From: an uncultured Rhodospirillaceae bacterium
GTDB lineage: Bacteria; Pseudomonadota; Alphaproteobacteria; Rhodospirillales; Magnetospirillaceae
Reading direction: 5' to 3'
Length of the DNA stretch: 64,000 nucleotides
Assembly (NCBI GenBank): GCA_903901915.1
Contig: CAIUSV010000012.1
Location: forward strand, 62,001-126,000
Part shown: positions 16,116 through 28,689 of the stretch, in pieces
Layout of the letters: each line of letters opens with the position of its first letter
Numbering within the stretch: the stretch's first letter is position 1
The notes under the pieces: model-generated
What the model was told of the DNA's origin: nothing
What the model saw: only the letters and a program-made list of their open reading frames with translations
Database searches by the model: none
Position numbers and translations under genes: made by a program

Positions 16116-17930
16116 ATGTCCGACCATACCCCTATCCCCTATACCGACGACTATCTGCGCCAGATTCTTCAGGAGGTCCGTACCATCGCCGTGGTCGGGG
16201 CCTCGTCCAACTGGAACCGGCCCAGCTATTTCGTCATCAAATATCTCCAGGACAAGGGCTATCGGGTGATCCCGGTCAATCCTGGTCTGGCCGGACAGGA
16301 GTTGCTGGGCGAGCGGGTCTATGCCGATCTCCAAAGCATCCCCGAGCCGGTGGACATGGTCGATATCTTCCGCAACTCCCAGGCTGCCGGACCGATCGCC
16401 GACGAGGCCGTCGCCATCGGCGCCAAGGTGGTGTGGATGCAGTTGGGGGTGCGCAACGACGAGGCGGCGGTCCGCGCCTCGGCCGCCGGGCTTCGGGTGG
16501 TGATGGACCGTTGCCCCAAGATCGAGTTCGGCCGCCTCGGCGGCGAACTGTCGTGGAGCGGGGTCAATTCCGGCATCATCTCCAACCGCTCTTTCCAGGC
16601 GCCGCGCCCGAAGAAGCGCCGGGCGCCGCTGCCCGAGTCGGGCGAGGTGGCGGCATTCGGCTTTGCCACCCAGGCGGTGCATTCCGGCAATTCCCCCGAT
16701 CCCACCACCGGTGCCCGCACCACCCCGATCTACCAGACCACCTCCTATGTCTTCGACGACGTCGATCACGCCGCCAGCCTGTTCAACCTGCACACCTTCG
16801 GCTACATCTATTCGCGGCTGACCAACCCCACCGTCAGCGTCCTGGAAGAGCGGCTGGCGACGTTGGAGGGCGGGCGGGCCGCGGTCTGCGCCGCTTCGGG
16901 CCATGCCGCCCAGTTCCTTGCCTTCTTCACCCTGCTGGAACCGGGCGACCATTTCGTCGCCTCGCGCAATCTCTATGGCGGATCGCTGACCCAGTTCGGT
17001 CTGTCGTTCAAGAAGCTGGGCTGGGACTGCACCTTCGTCGATCCCCTCGACATGGACAATTTCCGCCGCGCCATCGGCCCCCGGACCAAGGCGCTGTTCA
17101 TCGAAAGCCTGGCCAATCCCGGCGGCATCGTCGTCGATATCGAGGCGGTGGCCAAGGTGGCGCACGAGGCGGGCATTCCGCTGATCGTCGATAATACCCT
17201 GGCGACGCCCTATCTGTGCCGTCCGTTCGAGTGGGGCGCCGACATCATCATCCACTCCACCACCAAGTTCCTGTCCGGCCATGGCAATTCGGTGGGCGGG
17301 GCGGTGATCGAATCGGGGCGCTTCAACTGGAATGCCAGCGACAAGTTCCCCTCGCTGACCAAGCCCGAGCCGGCCTATCACGGCCTGACCTTCTACGAGA
17401 CCTTCGGCGACTTCGCCTTCACCACCAAGGCGCGGGCCGTGGCGCTCCGCGATTTCGGCCCGGCCATGGCGCCGATGAACGCCTTCCTCACCATCACCGG
17501 CATCGAGACCCTGCACCTGCGCATCGAACGCCATTCCGCCAATGCCCTGGCGGTCGCCCGCTTCCTGGCGGCGCATCCGGCGGTGGCGTGGGTGAACTAT
17601 GCCGGGCTGCCCGACAACCCGTTTCACGCGTTGCAGCAGAAATATCTGCCCAAGGGCGCCGGGTCGGTGTTCACCTTCGGGGTCAAGGGCGGCTTCGCCG
17701 CCGGGGTCCGGCTGGTGGAGGCGGTGCGGCTGTTCTCCCACCTCGCCAATATCGGCGACACCCGTTCGCTGATCATTCATCCGGCCTCGACCACCCATGG
17801 CCAGCTTTCCGACGAGCAGAAGGCCGCCGCCGGTGCCGGCGACGACGTCATCCGCCTGTCGGTGGGCATCGAGGACGTGGCCGACCTGATCCGCGACCTC
17901 GACCGGGCCTTGACCGCCAGCCAGGGCTGA
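16116..17930 (+). CDS. CoA-binding domain fused to O-acetylhomoserine sulfhydrylase
   Basis: A 604-residue two-domain protein. Residues 15-140 form a Rossmann-type CoA-binding domain of the YccU class ([20 protein letters not shown]). A basic linker (160-178) follows. From 181 on it is a Cys/Met-metabolism PLP enzyme of the O-acetylhomoserine (thiol)-lyase type, with [11 protein letters not shown] and [16 protein letters not shown], where Lys384 should hold PLP. The lyase half makes homocysteine or methionine precursors from O-acetylhomoserine and sulfide. The start at 16116 follows GGAGAG and gives the usual YccU N-terminus. The gene stands alone; its stop touches the stop of the convergent kinase gene. 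The fusion, with no intervening stop, is the odd feature. Confidence 0.92.
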   Translation: MSDHTPIPYTDDYLRQILQEVRTIAVVGASSNWNRPSYFVIKYLQDKGYRVIPVNPGLAGQELLGERVYADLQSIPEPVDMVDIFRNSQAAGPIADEAVAIGAKVVWMQLGVRNDEAAVRASAAGLRVVMDRCPKIEFGRLGGELSWSGVNSGIISNRSFQAPRPKKRRAPLPESGEVAAFGFATQAVHSGNSPDPTTGARTTPIYQTTSYVFDDVDHAASLFNLHTFGYIYSRLTNPTVSVLEERLATLEGGRAAVCAASGHAAQFLAFFTLLEPGDHFVASRNLYGGSLTQFGLSFKKLGWDCTFVDPLDMDNFRRAIGPRTKALFIESLANPGGIVVDIEAVAKVAHEAGIPLIVDNTLATPYLCRPFEWGADIIIHSTTKFLSGHGNSVGGAVIESGRFNWNASDKFPSLTKPEPAYHGLTFYETFGDFAFTTKARAVALRDFGPAMAPMNAFLTITGIETLHLRIERHSANALAVARFLAAHPAVAWVNYAGLPDNPFHALQQKYLPKGAGSVFTFGVKGGFAAGVRLVEAVRLFSHLANIGDTRSLIIHPASTTHGQLSDEQKAAAGAGDDVIRLSVGIEDVADLIRDLDRALTASQG

Positions 17931-19946
<2,016 letters not shown>

Positions 19947-19988
19947 GGTGCTTCTCCAATGGGCGCCGGCTATCGCCTTGCCGGCTCG

Positions 19989-20513
19989 CTACTCGTCGTA
20001 GGACGCCAGGCAGGCGAACGGAACGTCCAGTTCCCTCAGCCGCTGGCGGCCGGGCAGGAACGCCAGCTCGATGATGCTGGCGGCGCCGGTGACCTCGGCG
20101 CCGATCTTGCGCAGCAGTTCGATGCCGGCGGCCATGGTGCCGCCGGTCGCCAGCAGATCGTCCAGGATCACCACCCGCTGTCCTTTCTGGATGGCATCCT
20201 CCTGGATCTCGATGGTGTCGGTGCCGTATTCGAGAGCGTAATCGTGGCGGATGGTCTTGCCCGGCAGCTTACCCTTCTTGCGCAGCATGACGAAGCCGCA
20301 GCCCAGCTTCAGCGCCAGCGGCGCCGCCACCAGGAAACCGCGCGATTCGACGCCCGCCAGGATGTCGGGATGAAAGGCCCTGATCTCGCGCGCCAGCCGC
20401 CCCATGGCCACCTGCCAGGCGTCGGAATGGGCCAGCAGGGTGGAGATGTCGTAGAACAGGATTCCCGGCTTGGGGAAGTCCGGAACGCCGCGGATGTGGT
20501 CCTTGATATTCAT
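19989..20513 (-). CDS. apt: Adenine phosphoribosyltransferase
   Basis: A 174-residue type I phosphoribosyltransferase that converts adenine and PRPP to AMP in purine salvage. The N-terminus [20 protein letters not shown] is typical of Apt. The PRPP loop is [17 protein letters not shown] near residues 115-131, and [18 protein letters not shown] lies near 62-80. ATG 20513 was preferred over 20525 because it matches the usual N-terminus. The kinase gene upstream on the map converges on metB-like DNA and is not linked in function. Confidence 0.95.
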   Translation of the reverse strand: MNIKDHIRGVPDFPKPGILFYDISTLLAHSDAWQVAMGRLAREIRAFHPDILAGVESRGFLVAAPLALKLGCGFVMLRKKGKLPGKTIRHDYALEYGTDTIEIQEDAIQKGQRVVILDDLLATGGTMAAGIELLRKIGAEVTGAASIIELAFLPGRQRLRELDVPFACLASYDE

Positions 20514-20568
20514 GACGCTGCCCATTGTTGCGATTGCGGCGGTATGGTAGCGGCAGTGCCGGGCGCGG

Positions 20569-21537
20569 TCAAAGCAAAGACACCAGCGCCTTTCGCACTG
20601 CTTCGGGTGGAATCGCGCTCATGGCGTCGGCGCCGAAATCCTGGGCGCGCACCAGCCTCTGCCGGCTGGTGGCCGGGGCGAACTTGGCCGCCGGGGTGGG
20701 GCCGAACAGCGATACCAGCGGAATATCCGCCGCCGCCAGCATGTGGCCGGTGCCGCTGTCGTTGGCCACCGCCGCCCGCAGCCGCCGCGCCAGGGCGATG
20801 GTCAGCATCGGCGTCGCGGCGTCCACGTGCTGCAACGGCATCAGGGCGGCGGGCAGGGCGGCACGGATCTCCGCCGCCCAGTCGGCTTCGGCCGGGCCGA
20901 GCAGGAAGACCGGGACAAACTCACCCGTCGCGGCCATGGCGATGAAGCGGTCGAGAGGCCAGCATTTGTGCTTGCCGCCGGCGCCGGGGGCGAAGCCGAC
21001 ATAGGCCGGTCCGGGGGGCAGCAGGGCATCGGCCATGGCTTCGACCGTCGGGTCGCGGCGCAAGGCCGCCGCCGTCTCGATCGGGCGGCCGGCGGCCAGA
21101 TCCGCCAATTGTCGCAGCTGGGCGGCCATGGATGGCGGCCTGGCCCGTTCGGCGGGCCGGGCGTCGGACAGCCGGAAGCCGGCCGCCGGGGAGATGAAGC
21201 GGCGGTGGCGGATGCGCCGGACGATCAAGGTGGTCAGCAGCCGACGCTGGGTATCGATGATCAGGTCGAACGAACGGCCGGGCAGGGGCCGGCGCAGCAG
21301 TTCGGCCGGGCGGCTGCCCACCCGCGCGTCGTCGATCACCTCGTCCAGCAGCCCGGCGACCAGCGGCGCCAGCGCGCCGGCGAAGACGGTATGGCCCTTG
21401 CCCGCCAGCCAGGTGATGCGGGCGGCGGGAAAGGCGGCGCGCAGCGCGCGGATGAACGGCAGCTTGATCAGCCCGTCGCCGACGGCGTCGAGGCCGACAT
21501 AGACCAAGATGGTGTCAGGCATTGTCGGTTGGGGCAT
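20569..21537 (-). CDS. Glycosyltransferase family 9 (heptosyltransferase-like)
   Basis: A 322-residue GT9-type protein: N-terminal [25 protein letters not shown] with the DxxGD-like acceptor loop, and a C-terminal donor-binding part with [17 protein letters not shown] and [23 protein letters not shown]. Such enzymes add heptose or related sugars to the lipopolysaccharide core. It overlaps the 3' end of purN by 23 bases if ATG 21537 is used, or eight if ATG 21522 is used. Only part of the sugar specificity can be guessed; ADP-heptose is the usual donor. Confidence 0.88.
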   Translation of the reverse strand: MPQPTMPDTILVYVGLDAVGDGLIKLPFIRALRAAFPAARITWLAGKGHTVFAGALAPLVAGLLDEVIDDARVGSRPAELLRRPLPGRSFDLIIDTQRRLLTTLIVRRIRHRRFISPAAGFRLSDARPAERARPPSMAAQLRQLADLAAGRPIETAAALRRDPTVEAMADALLPPGPAYVGFAPGAGGKHKCWPLDRFIAMAATGEFVPVFLLGPAEADWAAEIRAALPAALMPLQHVDAATPMLTIALARRLRAAVANDSGTGHMLAAADIPLVSLFGPTPAAKFAPATSRQRLVRAQDFGADAMSAIPPEAVRKALVSLL

Positions 21538-22137
21538 CGTCGATCAGGGCGCGGTTGCCCTCGACCCTGACCCGTCCCTCGGCCAGCAGCCGCAACGCCT
21601 GGGGATAGGCGAGATGCTCCTGCTCGAGCACCCGGGCGGCCAGGGTGTCCTCGTCGTCGGCGGCCAGCACCGGCACCGCCTTCTGCACCAGGATGGGACC
21701 GTCATCCAGGTCGGGCGTCACCAGATGGACGGTGCAGCCATGCAGCTTGACCCCGGCCTCGATGGCGCGGCGATGGGTGTGCAACCCCTTGAATGACGGC
21801 AGCAGCGCCGGGTGGATGTTGATCATGCGCTCCCGCCACGCCTCGGCGAAGCCGGCCGACAGCAGCCGCATGAAGCCGGCGAGGCAGACGATCTCGACCC
21901 CGGCGGCGCGCAGGGCCTTGTCCATCTCGGCGTCGAACGCCTCGCGCGAGGCGAAGCCCTTGTGGGGAATTACCGTGGTGGCGACCCCGGCCCGCTTCGC
22001 CCGCTCCAGGGCATGGACGCCCGGCACGTTGGAAATCACCAGCACGATTTCCGCCGGAAAGACGGGATCGGCGCAGGCGTCGAGCAGGGCCTGAAGATTG
22101 CTGCCGCGTCCCGAAACCAGGACTCCGACCTTCTTTT

Positions 22138-22141
<4 letters not shown>
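21515..22141 (-). CDS. purN: Phosphoribosylglycinamide formyltransferase
   Basis: A 208-residue GAR transformylase using 10-formyl-THF in purine synthesis. Signature regions are [20 protein letters not shown] at the start, [13 protein letters not shown] (active-site His near residue 108) and [15 protein letters not shown] with the catalytic Asp. No ATG is available. The best start is TTG at 22141, overlapping the purM stop by two bases in a TTGA arrangement; another TTG lies two codons earlier. Coupled to purM. Confidence 0.93.
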
Positions 22142-23262
<1,121 letters not shown>

Positions 23263-23296
23263 GCGGCCGAATTTACTTCATCCCGGACGGTTTGCA

Positions 23297-24361
23297 ATGG
23301 GTTCTGTCAGAGCGTTCGCTGTCGTGCTGGTCTTGCTGGCGCTGCCCGGACTCGCCCTGGCCGCCGATGCCTTCGCGGTGCGCGGTATCGATGTGGACGT
23401 CACCGCCGCCAGCGTGGCGGCGGCCAAGGAGCAGGCATTGGCCGAGGCCGAACGTGTCGGCTTCCGCCGGCTGCTGGAGCGGCTGACCATGCCGGCCGAC
23501 CATGCCCGGCTGCCCGCCGCCGATGCCCTGCAATACGTGCGCGACGTCGCCATCGAGCAGGAGCGCTCGTCGGCGGTGCGCTATATCGCCGTTCTGACGG
23601 TGCGTTACAATCCGACGGCGGTAAAGAAGCTGCTGCGCGACGCCGGGCTGAAATACGCCGAGCCGCGCCCGCGCGCGGTGGTGGTGGTCCCGGTGTTCAA
23701 GGCCCACCCCGGCGACCGCGCCATGCTGTGGGACGATCCCAACCCCTGGCGTGCCGCCTGGGCGGCGGTGGGCAGCGGCGCCCTGGTGCCGTTGCAGGTG
23801 CCGACCGGCGACGTCACCGATCTGGCGGCGCTGGACGCCGACAAGGCGCTGGCCAATGACGCCGGAGGGCTTGGCGCCCTGGGGGCGCGCTTTCGCACCG
23901 CCGATGTGCTGGTGGCGGCGGCGGCGGTCAACGCCGCCGGTAACAGCCTTGACGTCTCGCTTGGCGGGGTGGCGGGGGTGCTGCGGCCGTTCGAGACCAA
24001 AAGCTATCCCATGGGCGAGGGCGGGTTGGACGCCACCTTGCGTTTCGCCGCCCTGGACATCGCCCAGGGGCTGGATGCCACCTACAAACAAGGCAACCTG
24101 CTGTCGTTCGATCATGCCTCCACCCTGTCGGCCATGGTCGCGCTGCGGGGGCTGGACGACTGGCTGGCGGTGCGCGAGCGTCTGGGGCGGGTGCCGCTGG
24201 TCCGCGGCTGGGAGATCGTGTCGCTGTCCAGGGAGGAGGCGGCGCTGATCCTGCACACCGTCGGGGAACCCGACCAGGTTCGCGCCACCCTGGCCGCCGC
24301 CGGTCTGGCGCTGGACTGGGGCGACGGCTATTGGACCATGCGGCCCAGCGGTGGGAAATGA
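23297..24361 (+). CDS. DUF2066 exported protein
   Basis: A 354-residue protein with signal peptide (VLVLLALPGLALAAD), matching DUF2066 proteins of proteobacteria. EQALAEAERVGFRRLLERL near residues 45-63 and PRAVVVVPVF near 120-130 are typical. The function is unknown; it is predicted periplasmic. The start at 23297 gives the signal peptide directly; the longer frame would add a second hydrophobic stretch. It sits in the order purN-purM / DUF2066-AI-2E-hdaA, which I recall as common in Rhodospirillales, and ends 11 bases before the AI-2E gene. Confidence 0.85.
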   Translation: MGSVRAFAVVLVLLALPGLALAADAFAVRGIDVDVTAASVAAAKEQALAEAERVGFRRLLERLTMPADHARLPAADALQYVRDVAIEQERSSAVRYIAVLTVRYNPTAVKKLLRDAGLKYAEPRPRAVVVVPVFKAHPGDRAMLWDDPNPWRAAWAAVGSGALVPLQVPTGDVTDLAALDADKALANDAGGLGALGARFRTADVLVAAAAVNAAGNSLDVSLGGVAGVLRPFETKSYPMGEGGLDATLRFAALDIAQGLDATYKQGNLLSFDHASTLSAMVALRGLDDWLAVRERLGRVPLVRGWEIVSLSREEAALILHTVGEPDQVRATLAAAGLALDWGDGYWTMRPSGGK

Positions 24362-24372
24362 GAGGAAGCCAT

Positions 24373-25437
24373 ATGACCTCCGGGCAGCGGATGCGGTTCT
24401 GGGCGGTTGGGGCGCTGGTGTTCCTGGTGCTGGTCTGGCTGCTGCGCGGCGTGCTGCTGCCGTTCGTCGCCGGCATGGCGGTGGCGTATTTCGTCGATCC
24501 CATGGCCGGGCGGCTGGAGCGGTTGGGACTGTCCCGGACCGCGGCGACCTCGGTGATCACGCTGAGCTTCTTCGCGCTGCTGGTGGTGGCGTTGCTGCTG
24601 CTGGTGCCGGTGATCGAACAGCAGGTTGTCACCTTCATCCAGCGGGTACCGGCCTATGCCGCCGCCCTGGCCGAACGGGCCAGGCCGCTGATCGAGGAAC
24701 TGCATCGTCGGCTGTCGTCCGACGACATCGAGAAGTTGCAGAGTTCGGCTGGGGCCTATGCCGGCACCGCGGTAAGCTGGGCGGTCGGGCTGGTCAAGGA
24801 CGTGCTGACCGGCGGCATCGCCTTCATGAGCATCCTGTCGTTGCTGATCATCACTCCGGTGGTGACCTTCTATCTGCTGCGCGATTGGGATCGGGTGGTG
24901 GAGACGGTGGATCGCTGGCTGCCGCGCCACCATGCCGAAATCATCCGGCTGGAACTGCGCGAGATCGATCGCACCCTGGCCGGCTTCGTGCGCGGGCAGG
25001 CCACCGTCTGTCTGGTCCTCGCCGGTTTTTATGGTATCGGCTTGACCCTGACCGGGCTAGATCTTGGCCTGATGATTGGCCTGCTGACCGGGCTGGGCGC
25101 CTTCGTGCCCTATGTCGGCATGCTGATCGGCCTGATCGCCAGCGTCTGCCTTGCCGTCGCCCAGGGCGGGGCGTGGTCGCTGTGGATCGGTATCGGCGTG
25201 GTGTTCGCCATCGGCAACGTGCTGGAAGGCTATATCCTGACCCCCAAGCTGGTGGGAGGGCGGGTCGGGCTGCACCCGGTGTGGATCATCTTTTCGCTGC
25301 TGGCCGGTGGCGCCCTGTTCGGCTTCGTCGGCATCCTGCTGGCGGTGCCGGCGGCGTCGGTGATCGGGGTGCTGACCCGATTCGGCCTCGAACGTTACAT
25401 GGGAAGCACGCTCTATCACGGCGACGGAGAGTCGTGA
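24373..25437 (+). CDS. AI-2E/PerM family permease
   Basis: A 354-residue membrane protein of the AI-2E transporter (PerM) family, with about eight membrane segments. Family marks include LPFVAGMAVAYFVDPMAGRL near the N-terminus and the central TGLGAFVPYVGMLIGLI. Near the end, GNVLEGYILTPKLVGGRVGL and FGFVGILLAVPAASVIGVL are also typical. Members export autoinducer-2, ions or unknown solutes; the substrate here is not known. Start ATG 24373 follows GAGGAAG. The stop overlaps the hdaA start (GTGA), so the two are coupled. Confidence 0.9.
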   Translation: MTSGQRMRFWAVGALVFLVLVWLLRGVLLPFVAGMAVAYFVDPMAGRLERLGLSRTAATSVITLSFFALLVVALLLLVPVIEQQVVTFIQRVPAYAAALAERARPLIEELHRRLSSDDIEKLQSSAGAYAGTAVSWAVGLVKDVLTGGIAFMSILSLLIITPVVTFYLLRDWDRVVETVDRWLPRHHAEIIRLELREIDRTLAGFVRGQATVCLVLAGFYGIGLTLTGLDLGLMIGLLTGLGAFVPYVGMLIGLIASVCLAVAQGGAWSLWIGIGVVFAIGNVLEGYILTPKLVGGRVGLHPVWIIFSLLAGGALFGFVGILLAVPAASVIGVLTRFGLERYMGSTLYHGDGES

Positions 25438-26090
25438 GCCAGCTTCCCCTCGATCTCGGCCATCGGACGGCGCTGTCGGTGGGTGATTTCCTGGTGGCGC
25501 CCTGCAATGCCGAGGCGCATGCCTGGTTGGGGCGCTGGCCGGACTGGCCCGGCCCGGGGTCGGTGATCTTCGGGCCCGCCGGCTGCGGCAAGACCCATCT
25601 CGCCCATCTGTTCGCCGCCGCCGCCGGTGCCGTGGCCATCGCCGCCGCCGATTTGGCCATCGACGATCCGCCCCGTCTGCTGGATGCCGCCGCCGCCGTG
25701 GTGGTGGAGGATTGTGACGGTGGCGGCCTGGACGAGACCGCCCTGTTCCACCTGATCAATCTGGCGCGGGAGACCGGACGGTTCCTGCTGCTGACCGCAC
25801 GCCAGGCGCCGTCGCGATGGACCGTCGCGCTGCCCGATCTGCGTTCCCGGTTGCTGGCCATGCCGGCGCTGGCCATCGGCGCGCCCGACGATCAGGTGCT
25901 GGCGGCGGTGCTGGTCAAGCTGTTCGCCGACCGCCAGATCAGGGTCGGCGAGGAGGTGCTGGCCTACCTGCTGGGACGCATGGAACGCAGCTTCGCCGCC
26001 GCCGCCGCCTTGGTCGAGCGGCTGGACAAGGCGGCGCTGGCCGGGCGCCGCGCCGTTACCGTGCCGCTGGCCCGCGAGGTGATGGGCTGA
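25434..26090 (+). CDS. hdaA: DnaA-related regulatory inactivator HdaA
   Basis: A 218-residue AAA+ protein of the Hda class, which with the beta clamp stimulates DnaA-ATP hydrolysis and prevents over-initiation. The N-terminus carries the clamp-binding motif QLPLDL at residues 3-8. Walker A is FGPAGCGKTHLAHLF near 43-57, and the Walker B-like VVVEDCDGG lies near 85. A C-terminal lid helix region (YLLGRMERSFAAAAALVERL) follows. It lacks the DNA-binding domain IV of DnaA. GTG start at 25434, inside the perM stop, preceded by GGAGAG. Confidence 0.93.
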   Translation: MSQLPLDLGHRTALSVGDFLVAPCNAEAHAWLGRWPDWPGPGSVIFGPAGCGKTHLAHLFAAAAGAVAIAAADLAIDDPPRLLDAAAAVVVEDCDGGGLDETALFHLINLARETGRFLLLTARQAPSRWTVALPDLRSRLLAMPALAIGAPDDQVLAAVLVKLFADRQIRVGEEVLAYLLGRMERSFAAAAALVERLDKAALAGRRAVTVPLAREVMG

Positions 26091-26099
26091 CGCCGGAAG

Positions 26100-26402
26100 C
26101 TATCGCCGGTAATAGTCGCCGAAGCTGTCGCCGCGACCGCAACGGAAGGCGGCGACCTCGGGAGTCAGCAGGCCGCAGCGCAACGGCGTCCAACTCTGGC
26201 CCAGCAGGGCCTTGACCTCCAGGCCGGAGGTTCTGCACTGCTTGTCCGCTATCGCGCGGATTTCCGCCGGTTCGGAAACCCAACTGCTGTAACAGACATA
26301 GCTGGCCGGTCCCTCGGGCGTGTCGGGGACCAGCGGCCGCGGCAGCGACGAGCAACCCGCCACCGTCAACGCCATCGTTACCGCCAGCATTGTCGTGCGC
26401 AT
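26100..26402 (-). CDS. Small lipoprotein, function unknown
   Basis: A 100-residue lipoprotein: LAVTMALTVAGC gives a lipobox with Cys at about residue 17. The mature part has several cysteines (YVCYSSW, KQCRTSG, RCGLL, FRCGRG) and a Tyr/Arg end (DYYRR). I do not recognise the family. ATG 26402 gives the standard lipoprotein leader; an ATG at 26426 in frame is also possible. It converges on hdaA with a nine-base gap. Confidence 0.72.
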   Translation of the reverse strand: MRTTMLAVTMALTVAGCSSLPRPLVPDTPEGPASYVCYSSWVSEPAEIRAIADKQCRTSGLEVKALLGQSWTPLRCGLLTPEVAAFRCGRGDSFGDYYRR

Positions 26403-26475
26403 GATCCGGCCCCCCTGGTAAGACATTCCCCCGACAGGTACCGTCGCGATGGTGGAATGGCAAGGGCTTTCCGAC

Positions 26476-27195
26476 TTATTGCCGGTATCCGGTCTCGGCC
26501 ATGCGGCGAAAAGCCTGGGTGATGCCGACGATGTAGGCCCGTACCAGATGGCCGACCACCGTGTTCAGGCCATCCGACGTCTGGGTGTGATAGACCCAGC
26601 GGCGCAGCCCGACATAGCCGACGGCACCGTGCAGCCCCGCCACCAGCTCGATCTCGGCCGGGGTGACGGCGGCATCGGATGGGGCGCCGATGGCGGCGCG
26701 AAGCTCGTGACAGAGGGGGACGAGAAGGTTCTCGCGAACATGGACCATATAGCGCTTGGCGATGGAATCATCCTTCAGGCCGGCGAACATGAACAGACGG
26801 ATGCGCTCGTAGCTGAAGTTGGCCTTGATGTAGTTTTGATAGAATTCCACCACCCGCTCTTCCAGCGACTTGCTCCGGTCGACCAGCGCCCGGTTCCAGT
26901 CGCTGTTCCAGCCGCTCAGGAAGACCTCGCGGTAGACCCGCTCGATCAGGGCCTCCTTGTCGGGAAAGTAGCGATAGAGCAGGGGTTGGGTCACGCCCAG
27001 CCGGTCAGCCAGGGCACGGGTCTGGCCGTCGAAGCCGACCTCAGCGAAAAAGCGGATGGCCTCGGCCACGATCAATTTCTCGCGTTCATAGCGCGGCAGG
27101 CGTTTGCGCACCTTTTCACGAGTGATATTTGGCGTTGATTTATCTGCGAGTGCAGATCTCGTCTGCTCCAGGCAGACGATTGGGTTCATATTCAT
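26476..27195 (-). CDS. TetR family transcriptional regulator
   Basis: A 239-residue TetR regulator. The DNA-binding helix-turn-helix lies at about 40-85 (IVAEAIRFFAEVGFDGQTRALADRLGV is the segment, continuing with the TetR mark LLYRYFPDKEALIERVY). The C-terminal ligand domain is long and helical. The N-terminus extends about 30 residues beyond the HTH with a basic stretch (REKVRKRLPRYEREK). Start 27195 follows GGGGAG. The nearest gene it could control is the CoxG-like gene upstream on the same strand, or itself; its ligand is unknown. Confidence 0.9.
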   Translation of the reverse strand: MNMNPIVCLEQTRSALADKSTPNITREKVRKRLPRYEREKLIVAEAIRFFAEVGFDGQTRALADRLGVTQPLLYRYFPDKEALIERVYREVFLSGWNSDWNRALVDRSKSLEERVVEFYQNYIKANFSYERIRLFMFAGLKDDSIAKRYMVHVRENLLVPLCHELRAAIGAPSDAAVTPAEIELVAGLHGAVGYVGLRRWVYHTQTSDGLNTVVGHLVRAYIVGITQAFRRMAETGYRQ

Positions 27196-27255
27196 TCTGG
27201 CTCCCCACAAACAGCCACTGTACCACTTTTCTATGCCTCTTATAGGAGCACACCG

Positions 27256-27717
27256 CTAATTCCGTGTGCAATCGGGTTGAGACCCCACTTCTTCATTGAG
27301 TCGGCGAAAAAATTCTGCGGCGGCCTTGCTGGCGAATCCATGCAGCAGACGGCCGCCCACCGCGGCCAGCCGTCCGCCGATCTGGGCCGAGGCGGTCCAG
27401 CGCAGCACGGTGGCGCCGCCATCGTCGATCAGGACCACCCGCGCCGACCCGCCGACGAAGCCGGCGATGCCGCCACGGCCTTGTCCCTTGAGGGTGTAGG
27501 CTTCGGCTTCGATCACGTCCTCCAGCGTCAAGGTGCCGGCAAAGCGCGCCGCCAGTGATCCCACCCGGATGGCCACGGTTCCGGTATAGGCAAGCGGTGC
27601 CGCCCGTTCCAGGCTTTCGCACCCCGGAACGCAGGCGGCCAGCACGGTGGGATCGTTCAGTGCCTGCCAAACCCGGGCGGGGGGCGCCGCGATCTTGTGT
27701 TCTCCGTCGAAATCCAT
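27256..27717 (-). CDS. CoxG/SRPBCC family protein
   Basis: A 153-residue START-like fold protein of the CO dehydrogenase subunit G (CoxG) family: DFDGEHKIAAPPARVWQALN at the start, VPGCESLERA near residue 35, and the glycine-rich GRLAAVGGRLLHGFASKAAAEFF region near the end. CoxG anchors or matures CO dehydrogenase in some bacteria, but no cox genes are near, so its role here may differ. ATG 27717 has GGAG six bases upstream; ATG 27735 is the longer option. It lies 60 bases upstream of the TetR gene and may share its transcript. Confidence 0.85.
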   Translation of the reverse strand: MDFDGEHKIAAPPARVWQALNDPTVLAACVPGCESLERAAPLAYTGTVAIRVGSLAARFAGTLTLEDVIEAEAYTLKGQGRGGIAGFVGGSARVVLIDDGGATVLRWTASAQIGGRLAAVGGRLLHGFASKAAAEFFRRLNEEVGSQPDCTRN

Positions 27718-27801
27718 GGCAGGCTCCGCATTCATGGCGCTGGATCATGCCATGACGGCGTGGCACAGTCGCCGGCCGCGTGATGAAAAGGATGACAGAC
27801 G

Positions 27802-28689
27802 GTGAACCCGAGGGCCGTGGCGTTGCTTGCCCTGCTGGTCATGGCCTGGGGGGTCAACTGGCCGATCATGAAGATGGGGCTCTCCCATCTCCAGCCGCTG
27901 TGGTTCGCCTCGTTCCGTCTGGGGCTGGGGGTGGCGAGCATGGTGGTGGTGCTGGCGCCGCTGGGCCGTCTGCGGTTGCCGCCGCGTGCCGACTGGCCGG
28001 TGGTGGCGTCGCTTGGTCTGCTCAACATGGCCGCCTTCATGGTGCTGGTGAACGTGGCGCTGTTGTCGGTTCCGGCGGGGCGCTCGGCGATCCTGGCCTA
28101 TACCACGCCGCTATGGGTGGCGCCGGGGGCGGCGCTGTTCCTGGGCGAGCGTCTCAGTCGGGGCCGTCTGCTCGGGCTGATCCTGGGGCTGGGTGGCGTG
28201 GTGGTGCTGTTCAATCCCCTTGGCTTCGACTGGAGCGACGGCCGCGCGGTGCAGGGCAACGCCCTGCTGCTGCTGGCGGCGCTGATCTGGGCTGCCACCA
28301 TCTTGCACGTTCGCCGCCATACCTGGCACGCCTCGCCGCTGGATCTGGCGCCCTGGCAGATGCTGGTCGGCGTGGTGCCGGTGACGGCGATGGCGGCGCT
28401 GCTGGAAGGCGCCCCCCAGCCCGACGGCAGTTTCGAGCTGATCTGGGCGCTGGTCTATAACGGCACCTTCGCCACCGCCTTCGCCTTCTGGGCGGCGGTG
28501 ACGGTCAACCGGCTGCTGCCGGCACTGACGGTGTCGCTCAGTTTCCTGTGCGTACCGGCGGGGGGGCTGGTGTTTTCGGCGCTGATCCTGGGCGAGCGGC
28601 TGTCGCTGACCAATCTGGCGGGGCTGGCGCTGATCGTCGCCGGCGTCGCTACCGTGGCGATGGTCGGGGCGCGGGAACGCAAGGCCTAG
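27802..28689 (+). CDS. EamA/DMT family transporter
   Basis: A 295-residue drug/metabolite transporter with ten membrane segments in two EamA repeats: about 5-135 (ALLALLVMAWGVNWPIMKMG) and 150-290 (LLLLAALIWAATILHV). Members export amino acids, sugars or drugs; no substrate is evident. The start is GTG 27802 with AAGGA upstream. Its stop shares a CTAG with the stop of the convergent dehydrogenase gene, a four-base overlap. Confidence 0.9.
   Translation: MNPRAVALLALLVMAWGVNWPIMKMGLSHLQPLWFASFRLGLGVASMVVVLAPLGRLRLPPRADWPVVASLGLLNMAAFMVLVNVALLSVPAGRSAILAYTTPLWVAPGAALFLGERLSRGRLLGLILGLGGVVVLFNPLGFDWSDGRAVQGNALLLLAALIWAATILHVRRHTWHASPLDLAPWQMLVGVVPVTAMAALLEGAPQPDGSFELIWALVYNGTFATAFAFWAAVTVNRLLPALTVSLSFLCVPAGGLVFSALILGERLSLTNLAGLALIVAGVATVAMVGARERKA

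Noticed and set aside
16086-17798. A 570-codon minus-strand frame opposite the sulfhydrylase fusion
   Set aside because: No domain or signal; the plus-strand gene explains the region completely.
24351-25433. A frame that would extend hdaA upstream by about 360 codons
   Set aside because: It runs through the AI-2E permease gene in another frame and gives Arg/Gly-rich sequence. The Hda homology begins at GTG 25434 with its own ribosome site.
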